Shown piece by piece: positions 17,663 to 25,094 of a DNA stretch of 64,000 bases (position 1 is the first letter of the stretch; every line of letters begins with the position of its first letter). The notes under the pieces are model-generated. The model was not told the DNA's origin and did not search any database. It was given only the letters and a program-made list of their open reading frames with translations. The stretch lies in assembly GCA_021324635.1 (NCBI GenBank), contig JAJPIS010000109.1, positions 1 through 64,000 on the forward strand, written 5' to 3'. The translations under genes were made by a program, and so were the position numbers. The DNA is from Gemmatimonadota bacterium. GTDB taxonomy: Bacteria; Gemmatimonadota; Gemmatimonadetes; Gemmatimonadales; Gemmatimonadaceae.

Positions 17663-18559
17663 ATGGCTTTGTGCGAGTGCTGCGCGAGGTCGATCGGTCA
17701 GGCCTCGGCCGGTGTCTCACTGCTGATGCCCGCGGTCGCTCCGCTGCCCACCAACCACGAGCCCACTCGAGTGCTCACGACCCACGAATCCGCGCTCGCC
17801 CGCCCTGTGCTCTTCACCACCGCCGATGTGGACTGCTCGCTGCGCCGCGACGGCATGTTTACGCGTCGTGGCCGCGACCGCCTGCTCGCCGCCCTCTGCG
17901 CGGACGGCACGATCGTCCGCGTGCGGCGCGGCCTCTACGCGCGGGCGCACGCCAACGGTCACGGTCCAGCGCCCTGGCAGGTCGCGGCGCAGCTCGCGCC
18001 CGACGCGGTCCTCGGCTTCGGCACCGCGCTTGCGCTCCGAGGCGTGGCGCCCCCGGCAGGCGTCGGATCGCGGTGCACGTATTTCACTCGCCATGGCACG
18101 GGCAGACTGGGTGTCGTCTGGCGTGGCGTCGCCATGTGTCCGGTCTCGCATCCGACGGCGTTGCTGCGGTCGGGCGCGGCCTTCGTCGAGACCGAGGTCA
18201 TGGACGGTACCGGTGCCGGACCGTTGCGTGTCTCGACCCTGGAGCGCACGTTCGTCGATCTGCTCGAGCGGCCGCGCCTGACCGGAGCCTGGCCCGAGGT
18301 GCTGCGCGTAGTCGGCACGTTCCCGGAGTTGGACCTGGACCGGGTGGTCTGTTACGTCAGATGTCTCGACAACGCGACCACGGCCGCCAAGGCCGGGTGG
18401 ATCCTGGAGCGCTGCGAGCGGCAGTTCGGCACCACTCGCACCGTGCTCCACCGCTTGGAGGCGCTCCGACCTCGCGGCCCACACTACTTATCCCGCACCG
18501 ACCGCGAGAGCGGCCGCTACCTGGCCCGGTGGCGGCTGGTCGTCCCGGCGACGCTATAG
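17663..18559 (+). CDS. AbiEi-type antitoxin / transcriptional regulator (orphan)
   Basis: A 298-residue protein of the type IV toxin-antitoxin AbiEi family. A winged-helix domain spans about residues 50-95 (SLRRDGMFTRRGRDRLLAAL ... VRRGLYAR). The AbiEi core has AVLGFGTALALRGVAPP and the typical VSTLERTFVDLLERP. AGGGG sits 7-8 bases upstream of the ATG. No AbiEii nucleotidyltransferase toxin is next to it on either side, so it is an orphan or a regulator. An inverted repeat abuts its start. Confidence 0.75.
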   Translation: MALCECCARSIGQASAGVSLLMPAVAPLPTNHEPTRVLTTHESALARPVLFTTADVDCSLRRDGMFTRRGRDRLLAALCADGTIVRVRRGLYARAHANGHGPAPWQVAAQLAPDAVLGFGTALALRGVAPPAGVGSRCTYFTRHGTGRLGVVWRGVAMCPVSHPTALLRSGAAFVETEVMDGTGAGPLRVSTLERTFVDLLERPRLTGAWPEVLRVVGTFPELDLDRVVCYVRCLDNATTAAKAGWILERCERQFGTTRTVLHRLEALRPRGPHYLSRTDRESGRYLARWRLVVPATL

Positions 18560-18596
18560 CGGGTCCGGCCTCGCACCGATTTCCCCGGATCGCCGA

Positions 18597-20066
18597 TCAC
18601 GCAAGCGCGAAATCGATGTACCCGCGCGACGGATCGGTCGCGACGAGCCGTACGCGCACGCGATCGCCGACGTCCACGTGACGGGAGTCGTGCTGGACCA
18701 GCCCCTCGGCCGGCGGCGTGAGAATCCGCGCGAAGGTTCCATGGTCGGTGACCCCGGTGACGATGCCGTCGAACACGGTCCCGATCTGGCCCGCCAGCAG
18801 GACGGCCGCGGCCTCCTTGTGCACGACGCGGGCAGCCTTGCGGGCGTTGTTCTCCTGCTCGGTGCAGTGAACGGCGATCGCGGCCAACTCGGCGTCCGTG
18901 TACGGCGCTGGCACCCCGGCCAGGGTCGCCTTGACGAGCCGCTCGGTCACGAGGTCGGCGTACCGCCGATTGGGAGCCGTGCCGTGCGTGTAATCGCCGA
19001 CGGCGAGCCCGAAATGGCCGGGCGCCGGCACCCCGGGTGTGTCGACGACGTACTCGCCTGGGCCGAGGAGTTTCACGACGGCGAGCGATAGGTCCGGGAA
19101 ACGATCCGGATCCGCTGCCCGACGCGCCGCCAGAAACGCCGCGAGCGCGGAGCCGTCCGGCTCGGCCGGGAGCGTCACGCCGTATTGGGCGCCAAGGCTC
19201 ACGATCCGTGGCCAGCGCGCGGGTGTGCGGACGACACGCCGGATCGAGGACCGGCCCTGACCCGCCAGGTACTCGGCGATCACGGTATTGGCCGCGATCA
19301 TGAAATCCTCGATGAGGTCGCGTGCCGGCCCTGGACGGGTCGCCTCGAGCCCGACGACGTGGCCGTCGCGCACGAGCGGATTGGCCTCGATGGTCGCGAG
19401 CTCGAGCGCGCCACGCTCGAGCCGCCGCGCGCGGAGGCGCCGCGCGGCTTCTTCCTGAAGCCGAAGCTGATCGGCGAGCGCCGGCTGCCGCGCGACAGCC
19501 GACGGGGCCGCACCCGTCCCGTCCAGCCACGCTCCGACGCCGCCGTACGTGAGCTGCGCCCCGTTCCGCACGCGCGCCATGTACACGCCGGGCGCGCTCG
19601 TCGACCCGTCGATCGCGACCGTCATCTCGGCGACGATCGCCCGACGGTCCTGGTCGGGGGCGAGTGATGTGCGGTCGGTCGACAGCAGCTCGGGCAGCAT
19701 CGGGAATGTCATGACGCCCGTGTAGACGGTCGTCCCGTTGCGGGCGGCATGCACGTCGAGCGGCGAGCCGCGCGGCACGAGCGCGTCGACGTCGGCGATC
19801 GCGACACACACCCGAATGCCGCCCCCCGGCACCGCGTCGGCGACCTCGATCTGGTCCAGGTCCCGCGATGTGTCGTCGTCGATCGACGACCAGAGCATGC
19901 CCCGTAGATCGCGGTCGGTGCTCGCGCCCGGCTGCGCGCTCGCCAGCGAGGCGAGCTGCTGGGCCGCCGCCGGAGGCCAGTCAGGGTCGAACCCGCCCTG
20001 GATCACGGCCCGCCGAGCAGCCGCACGGAGGTCGAAGGCAGACAGTGCCGAGGTTGGTGCGCTCAT
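18597..20066 (-). CDS. RNase II/R-family exoribonuclease (RNB domain plus S1)
   Basis: A 489-residue RNB-domain protein. The catalytic acidic cluster is clear in SSIDDDTSRDLDQIE, with EDFMIAANTVIAEYL and YTHGTAPNRRYADLVTERL further on, both conserved in RNB proteins. An S1 domain ends the protein (FDGIVTGVTDHGTFARIL ... GDRVRVRLVATD). The N-terminal cold-shock domains of standard RNase II/R (about 640-800 residues) are missing. It would degrade single-stranded RNA 3' to 5'. The ATG at 20066 is the first Met consistent with the family; the long open frame upstream is low-complexity. Confidence 0.85.
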   Translation of the reverse strand: MSAPTSALSAFDLRAAARRAVIQGGFDPDWPPAAAQQLASLASAQPGASTDRDLRGMLWSSIDDDTSRDLDQIEVADAVPGGGIRVCVAIADVDALVPRGSPLDVHAARNGTTVYTGVMTFPMLPELLSTDRTSLAPDQDRRAIVAEMTVAIDGSTSAPGVYMARVRNGAQLTYGGVGAWLDGTGAAPSAVARQPALADQLRLQEEAARRLRARRLERGALELATIEANPLVRDGHVVGLEATRPGPARDLIEDFMIAANTVIAEYLAGQGRSSIRRVVRTPARWPRIVSLGAQYGVTLPAEPDGSALAAFLAARRAADPDRFPDLSLAVVKLLGPGEYVVDTPGVPAPGHFGLAVGDYTHGTAPNRRYADLVTERLVKATLAGVPAPYTDAELAAIAVHCTEQENNARKAARVVHKEAAAVLLAGQIGTVFDGIVTGVTDHGTFARILTPPAEGLVQHDSRHVDVGDRVRVRLVATDPSRGYIDFALA

Positions 20067-20320
20067 TTCCCGTAATAGCGCATGGGCATGGCCGTCGGAA
20101 GCCGCCCCCCCCGCAGCGCGGTGGGGCAGGGGGCACGTGCGCTCGGCACGGCCGGGTCTCGGTCGAGTCCCGGACGGCTGACCCGGCGACCTGTGCGGCC
20201 CGCGTCGGCGCGGCCTTTGCGGGCATTGCGAACCCCTTGACCGGAGGCCTGCCGGGTTCGGGTCGGGCACGCTCCGTCGTCGGCTGTTCATCAGGTGTGC
20301 GCTCTGTGGAGGAGTGCGAC

Positions 20321-20689
20321 ATGCCCATGGATACGATCCCCGGGGGCTCGCCGGCGCGGACGGCTCCGGCATCTTGGCTCCGCCCGGTCTGCGAGCGTCT
20401 GCTGACGGCACTCGAGCGGGTGCGCGGCGAGCGCGAACGGGACACGCTCGCGGCACGGGCGGCGCTGCGTCACGCGGTGACGGCATACGTGCGCGCGCTC
20501 CGTGCCGAGGGCATCTCGGCGCCCTGGGTGCTCGAGAGCGTCATCGCCTTTGCACGCGGTGTGCGCCCGCGCCGCACCCCAGCGCGAACGAAGGATCCCG
20601 TCGAGGCCGACGTCGTCCGATGGAGCCTCGCGGCGTTGGAGTGGCCGCCCACGGCACACGGGGTCGACGTCGAGGCGGTCGCACCGTAA
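20321..20689 (+). CDS. Hypothetical helical protein
   Basis: A 122-residue protein with a strong ribosome site (GGAGGAG, 8 bases before the ATG). It is mostly helical and Arg/Ala-rich (RPVCERLLTALERVRGERER, AVTAYVRALRAEG, VLESVIAFARGV) with a short C-terminal part containing VRWSLAALEWPP. I do not recognise a family. It runs divergently from the RNase gene with a 254-base gap. The ribosome site and a clean stop before a hairpin support it being real. Confidence 0.6.
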   Translation: MPMDTIPGGSPARTAPASWLRPVCERLLTALERVRGERERDTLAARAALRHAVTAYVRALRAEGISAPWVLESVIAFARGVRPRRTPARTKDPVEADVVRWSLAALEWPPTAHGVDVEAVAP

Positions 20690-20772
20690 TCCCCGCGCGC
20701 GCGCAACGGCCCCCGGCCGCGCGCCGGGTGGGGCTCGCCGGGGCGCGAAGCCGGCGGTAGGTTGCCCCCGAG

Positions 20773-20806
20773 GGGTCCGGCGGGGCAAAGCGCCCCGCAG
20801 GGACCC
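20773..20806 (+). terminator. Interrupted GC-rich hairpin
   Basis: An outer 6-bp stem (GGGTCC 20773-20778 with GGACCC 20801-20806) and an inner 7-bp stem (20780-20786 with 20792-20798) enclose a 5-base loop. It lies between the small helical protein gene and fabH, so it probably terminates the former. No T-run. Confidence 0.45.
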
Positions 20807-20857
20807 GCCCGCCGAGCGACACGGACGCTCGGCGGCTTCTCGATCATGGAGGACGGG

Positions 20858-21877
20858 GTGACCAATGCTGCCGCACGCCGCGGCGCGTGCGTACGCGCGC
20901 TCGGGACCTACTCGCCGGCCGCCGTGCGCACGAACCAGGACCTGGCACGCATGGTCGAGACGAGCGACGAGTGGATCGTCCGTCGGACGGGGATCCGGGA
21001 ACGCCGGATCGCGGCCGAGCACGAGTATACGAGTGATCTCTGCACGGCGGCCACGCGCGACCTCCTCGACCGCGCGGGGGTGGCGCCCGACGACGTCGAG
21101 CTCGTGATCGCCGGGACGACGACCCCGGACTATGCGTTCCCCAGTGTCGCGGCGATGGTGCAGGATAGGCTCGGGATGACCCGCGCCGGCGCGGTCGACA
21201 TCCAGGCGACGTGCGCCGGCTTTGCGTATGGGCTGCACCTTGCCAACGGTCTCGTGAGCAGTGGCGTCCACGAGCGCGTCGTGGTGGTGGTCGGCGAGAC
21301 GCTGAGCAAGGTGATGGACTACGCGGATCGCGCGACCTGTATCCTGTTTGGCGACGGCGCCGGCGCTGCGCTCGTCGAGGCCGCGACACCCGGACGGTTC
21401 CGGGCCTCAGTCGTCGGCGCCGATGGCTCGGGTGGGCCGCACCTGTACCGAACCGGCCTGTCGCGACGCATCGAAGGGGAGGCCGCCGGCACGCTCGCGC
21501 CAGGTCTCGTCCGGCAGAATGGGCGCGAGGTCTTCCGGTGGGCCGTGGAGACCGTGTCGCGCAGCGTCTGCCGGCTGCTGGAGCGCGCGCGACTCACGGC
21601 CGACACGCTCGATTGGTTCGTCCCCCACAGCGCGAATGTCCGCATCACGGAAGCCGTCTGCGAGCGGACCGGCATCCCGCTCGACCGAACCCTGTCCAGC
21701 ATCGAGCGATGCGGTAACACCTCCGCGGCCTCGATCCCGCTCGCCCTCGCCCCCGCGATTGCCGACGGTCGGCTTCGCCCCGGCCAGACGGTCCTCCTCT
21801 ACGGCTTCGGCGGCGGCCTCGTCCATGCCGGCCAGATCCTGGAATGGGGGCCGGCAGGAGCCACCGCTCACACGTAG
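20858..21877 (+). CDS. fabH: 3-oxoacyl-ACP synthase III (KASIII)
   Basis: A 339-residue KASIII. The catalytic triad is intact: Cys119 in DIQATCAGFAYG, His257 in FVPHSANVRI and Asn287 in CGNTSAASIP. ETSDEWIVRRTGIRERRI and LYGFGGGLVHAGQIL are typical of FabH. It would condense acetyl-CoA or a branched acyl-CoA with malonyl-ACP to start fatty-acid synthesis. No other fab gene is adjacent, so a stand-alone or secondary-lipid role is possible. The GTG at 20858 has GGAGG about 5 bases upstream; an ATG at 20846 is the alternative and overlaps that site. Confidence 0.9.
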   Translation: MTNAAARRGACVRALGTYSPAAVRTNQDLARMVETSDEWIVRRTGIRERRIAAEHEYTSDLCTAATRDLLDRAGVAPDDVELVIAGTTTPDYAFPSVAAMVQDRLGMTRAGAVDIQATCAGFAYGLHLANGLVSSGVHERVVVVVGETLSKVMDYADRATCILFGDGAGAALVEAATPGRFRASVVGADGSGGPHLYRTGLSRRIEGEAAGTLAPGLVRQNGREVFRWAVETVSRSVCRLLERARLTADTLDWFVPHSANVRITEAVCERTGIPLDRTLSSIERCGNTSAASIPLALAPAIADGRLRPGQTVLLYGFGGGLVHAGQILEWGPAGATAHT

Positions 21878-21966
21878 CGGCACCTCGACACGTTCGAGGG
21901 GTCCCACGACGACGGTCCCACCCGGCGGTCCCAACGCTCGCGCCCGGGCCGGTGTCCAAGTAGGAG

Positions 21967-22854
21967 ATGCGCTACGCACTGTGGCTAGGGGTGGCCGCGT
22001 TTGCACTCGGACCGCACGTGAGGTCGAGCGAGATGGCGCGCGCGCCGGGAGGACACTCCGCGGCGGCCCAGCAGTCCGGCGGGAGGCGCCGCCCTCCCCT
22101 GACCGACGCCGCCCCGCGGTCGCTCGGGGCCGCGTACCTCCTGGCCGGCGACCGCGCGGCCGCGGTGCTGGACCTGACGGACGCATTGGTGCAGTACGAG
22201 TGGGCAATCGCCTACGATCCGCGGAACTACGACGCGCTTCGACGCGGTGCTTCCGTCGCCGCCGATCTGGCCGAGTTCGAGCGGAACAGCGATCGGCGCG
22301 CACGGCTCATTGGCACGATCCGCACGTACGCGGACCGGGCGCTCCTGCTCCACCCGGCCCTGGCCGACGGGCACGTTCTCCGCGCCCGGGCGCTCGCCCT
22401 CGCGATGTCATCGGCGAGCGCGCCCGCGCGCGTCGCACTCGCCGCCGCCGTGCATGCGGAGATCCTCGCCGCGCTCCGGGTCGATCCGTGCCACGCCGGA
22501 GCGCTGCACCTACTCGGCCTCTGGAACCTCGAGGCGATCCACGCCACCCCCATTGAGCGACTCGTTGCGCACTTCGTGCGTGGCGGGACGGCGGTCGCGG
22601 GCGCGAGCTGGGAGGCGGCGCGGGTTGCCCTCGCGCACGCGGCAGCGGCCGAGCCTCACCGGATCATCCATCACCTGGCGCTCGGACGACTCTACGTGGC
22701 CCATGGTGCGCTGGCCGACGCACGCACCGAATTCCAGGCAGTCCTCGCGGCACCGGTCGCCGAGTTCAACGACCCGTACTACAAGGCCGCGGCATCCCAG
22801 GAGCTGGAATTGCTCTGGAGCGCCCACGCCATCCGGAACACGGACGCCGGATAG
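21967..22854 (+). CDS. Exported TPR-like helical protein
   Basis: A 295-residue protein with a short N-terminal signal-like segment (YALWLGVAAFALGP) and helical hairpin repeats resembling TPRs (ALVQYEWAIAYDPRNYDALR, YADRALLLHPALADGHVLRA, EILAALRVDPCHAGALHLLG, HHLALGRLYVAHGALADART). It is probably a periplasmic scaffold; partner unknown. GGAG directly abuts the ATG, so the visible ribosome site is not well spaced. It follows fabH by 89 bases on the same strand. Confidence 0.7.
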   Translation: MRYALWLGVAAFALGPHVRSSEMARAPGGHSAAAQQSGGRRRPPLTDAAPRSLGAAYLLAGDRAAAVLDLTDALVQYEWAIAYDPRNYDALRRGASVAADLAEFERNSDRRARLIGTIRTYADRALLLHPALADGHVLRARALALAMSSASAPARVALAAAVHAEILAALRVDPCHAGALHLLGLWNLEAIHATPIERLVAHFVRGGTAVAGASWEAARVALAHAAAAEPHRIIHHLALGRLYVAHGALADARTEFQAVLAAPVAEFNDPYYKAAASQELELLWSAHAIRNTDAG

Positions 22855-22881
22855 CCCGCGTCCGAGTCGCATTCGCGTCCG

Positions 22882-23553
22882 TTACGACGCGATATGTGGG
22901 GCGGGGTGCACGAGCGATCGGCTGAACCAGTCGGTGGCGACGCGCGCGACTTCCTCGAGCGCCCCAGGTTCGTCGAACAGATGCGTCGCGCCGGGGATCA
23001 CGACCAACGCCGTAGGCCCGCCCAGTCGGGATCGGGCCCGCTCGTTCAGCGCCAACACGGTCGTGTCTTCGCCGCCGACGATGAGCAGCGTCGGCGTCCG
23101 CACGACATCGAGCGTGTCACCGGCCAGGTCCGGTCGCCCGCCGCGCGAGACGATCGCCCGGATCAGCGTCGGCCGCTCGGCCGCCGCCCGCAATGCGGCG
23201 GCGGCCCCGGTGCTCGCGCCAAAGTACCCCAGCGGCAGATGGGCGACCTCGGCCTGTCGCGCGAGCCAGTCGGTCGCGGCCACGAGCCGCGCCGCCAGGA
23301 AGTGGATGTCGAACCGGAGGTGCCCCGACGCCGCGTCCGCCCGCTCCTCGGCGGGTGTCAGGAGATCCAGGAGCAGCGTGGCAAAGCCGGTGTCGCGCAG
23401 CGTCGCCGCGACGAGGCGATTCCGCGGGGAGTGCCGGCTACTGCCGCTGCCGTGCGCGAACACGACCGCGCCGCGCGCGCCCGCCGGCACATCGAGATCC
23501 CCGTCGATGCGGGCCCCGTCGGCAGGGATCTGTACCGTGCGCACGGGTGTCAC
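22882..23553 (-). CDS. Alpha/beta hydrolase (dienelactone hydrolase-like)
   Basis: A 223-residue hydrolase. The nucleophile elbow is GYFGASTGAAAAL with Ser114, the acid is Asp163 in GGEDTTV and the base His191 in GATHLFDEPG. The AHGSGSSRHSPRN segment forms the oxyanion region. The size suits the small dienelactone-hydrolase-like group found next to phosphoribosyltransferases in other bacteria, but no such partner is seen here. The GTG at 23553 is the only plausible start; an AGGGA lies about 10 bases upstream. Substrate unknown. Confidence 0.82.
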   Translation of the reverse strand: MTPVRTVQIPADGARIDGDLDVPAGARGAVVFAHGSGSSRHSPRNRLVAATLRDTGFATLLLDLLTPAEERADAASGHLRFDIHFLAARLVAATDWLARQAEVAHLPLGYFGASTGAAAALRAAAERPTLIRAIVSRGGRPDLAGDTLDVVRTPTLLIVGGEDTTVLALNERARSRLGGPTALVVIPGATHLFDEPGALEEVARVATDWFSRSLVHPAPHIAS

Positions 23554-23772
23554 CTGGAAGCAGTCCCTGAGCCTCTCCTGTGATAATGTCGGCGTCGCGA
23601 GCCGGGGAACCAAGGCCGGCGGCCCCATACGGCCGTCCATGGCCGAGTCTGGAGGCCCAGCGCAGAGCTCGGCACTGTGCAGAACTCGTGGACATCGGCA
23701 GCGGCATCGGCCTTGCCGCGCTCCGCCGCCCGAGGCGCCCGCCGGGGCGCCCGCAACCGCGGTGTAGGTGCC

Positions 23773-24168
23773 ATGTCCATCGTGATCCGAGCCCCGGGCC
23801 CGCTGCCGGCCCCCGAACGCCATGCGTCGCTCGCCGATTTCCTCGACGCCAAGGGACCGGTGGTCGGTTTCGAGTTCGTGCTGTGCATTCTGTACTGGCT
23901 GACCCGCGAGCGCGGCTGCGCATCTGTCCGGGTGGCCGATCTCCGACGCGCCGCCGTGAGCAGTGGGCTCAGCCCTCGCGCGATCTCGTGGGCGCGCCTC
24001 GCCTACGCGCGACGGACGGCGCTGATCCACAAGACGAGCGACGGCGCATTGCGAGTGACGCCGCGCGGGGAAGCGGTCGTCCGTGCCTTCCCGGACCGCC
24101 GGGCGGCGGCCGAGGTGCGGGAGCTCCAGCGGGTGGCTGTGCTCCGCGCGCGACCCTCGGTGAGTTGA
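23773..24168 (+). CDS. Hypothetical protein, possible winged-helix
   Basis: A 131-residue protein with LADFLDAKGPVVGFEFVLCIL followed by a region that could be a helix-turn-helix with a wing (VADLRRAAVSSGLSPRAISWA, HKTSDGALRVTPRGEAVVRAF). The layout recalls small transcription regulators, but I cannot assign a family. It is divergent from the hydrolase gene, leaving 219 bases for promoters. TAGGTG lies just upstream of the ATG. Confidence 0.55.
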   Translation: MSIVIRAPGPLPAPERHASLADFLDAKGPVVGFEFVLCILYWLTRERGCASVRVADLRRAAVSSGLSPRAISWARLAYARRTALIHKTSDGALRVTPRGEAVVRAFPDRRAAAEVRELQRVAVLRARPSVS

Positions 24169-24245
24169 CTCGCGCTGCCGAGTCGTGCGGCGGGCGGCGA
24201 CGACCTGCTCGTCGCGACGACCAGCCGTGCGACCAGCCCCGGCGA

Positions 24246-24590
24246 CTAGCCCTGCGACTCCGGCACCCCGGCGTCGGCATGCAACGCCGGCGCGATCCGA
24301 TTCGGGAACCGCTCGCCGGGCTCGCGGTGCACCGCCACGACGGTGTGCAGCTCGTAGCCCTGCGTCGGCAGTCCACCGCACTGGGCCGTCTCACGCGCCA
24401 GTTGCCGGCCGTACTCGCGGGCCTGGATGAAATCATCGGCTTCGATGTACACCGCCAACTCCACTCGCCACACCGCCACCCGTGCCTCCGCGCCCGAAAA
24501 ATCGTCGACCGACGCCCGCATGATCCTGTACTGCTGTTGCCCATCGCGGCAAGGCCGGGGCCCGGGCGAGGATCCACAAGTTGTCAACAT
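24246..24590 (-). CDS. Hypothetical protein
   Basis: A 114-residue protein with an alpha/beta pattern (YRIMRASVDDFSG, VAVWRVELAVYIEADDFIQA, YGRQLARETAQ, YELHTVVAVHREPGERFP). Function unknown. Two starts compete: the ATG at 24590 has GGAG 8 bases upstream; an ATG at 24611 overlaps the stop of the DUF2383 gene as ATGA and would suit translational coupling. Either way it is the second gene of a two-gene minus-strand unit. Confidence 0.5.
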   Translation of the reverse strand: MLTTCGSSPGPRPCRDGQQQYRIMRASVDDFSGAEARVAVWRVELAVYIEADDFIQAREYGRQLARETAQCGGLPTQGYELHTVVAVHREPGERFPNRIAPALHADAGVPESQG

Positions 24591-24607
24591 GACCCGCACT
24601 CCGAGCA

Positions 24608-25054
24608 TCATGCGGGCGCCGATCGGAGCGCGCGGATGCGTGCGAGCGTCTCCTCCACTCCCTGACACTGATCCGCAACGAGGTCGTGGAGGTCGGACGG
24701 TAGCTCCTTCGCGGCGGCATGCCGATACCGCCGCAGTGCCTCCTCCTCACCGCGCTCCACCTCGGCCAGCACCGCGTCGTCCCCGCGCGGCGTCGTTGCC
24801 GCACGGAGATGGATCCAGCTGCGGTGGACGGCGGCGTGCCGATGCCCATGCTCGACCGGGTGGCCATCCAGATGCCGGATGGCGGTATACAGCTCGGCGG
24901 CCGCCTCGTCGATCCGTTGGGCGCGACTCTGGAAGAAGATGATGGCATCGGGGCGCTCGACGGAGGATGCCGCGGTCCGGAACCCGTCCAATCCGTCGTA
25001 ACAGGTCTCGAGAAGCTCGTTCAGGACATCGACGATCTCGGTGCGCGAGAGCAT
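24608..25054 (-). CDS. PA2169/DUF2383 family four-helix-bundle protein
   Basis: A 148-residue all-helical protein. The N terminus (EIVDVLNELLETCYDGLDGF) and the later AAAELYTAIRHLDGHP and VLAEVERGEEEALRRYRHAA match the DUF2383/PA2169 pattern of ferritin-like four-helix bundles. Function of the family is unknown; several members are linked to stress or metal conditions. It leads a two-gene unit with the hypothetical protein downstream. Confidence 0.75.
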   Translation of the reverse strand: MLSRTEIVDVLNELLETCYDGLDGFRTAASSVERPDAIIFFQSRAQRIDEAAAELYTAIRHLDGHPVEHGHRHAAVHRSWIHLRAATTPRGDDAVLAEVERGEEEALRRYRHAAAKELPSDLHDLVADQCQGVEETLARIRALRSAPA

Positions 25055-25094
25055 GGGGTGGCCGGGGTGTGGGTCGGCGCGCGACGGCGCGCGG

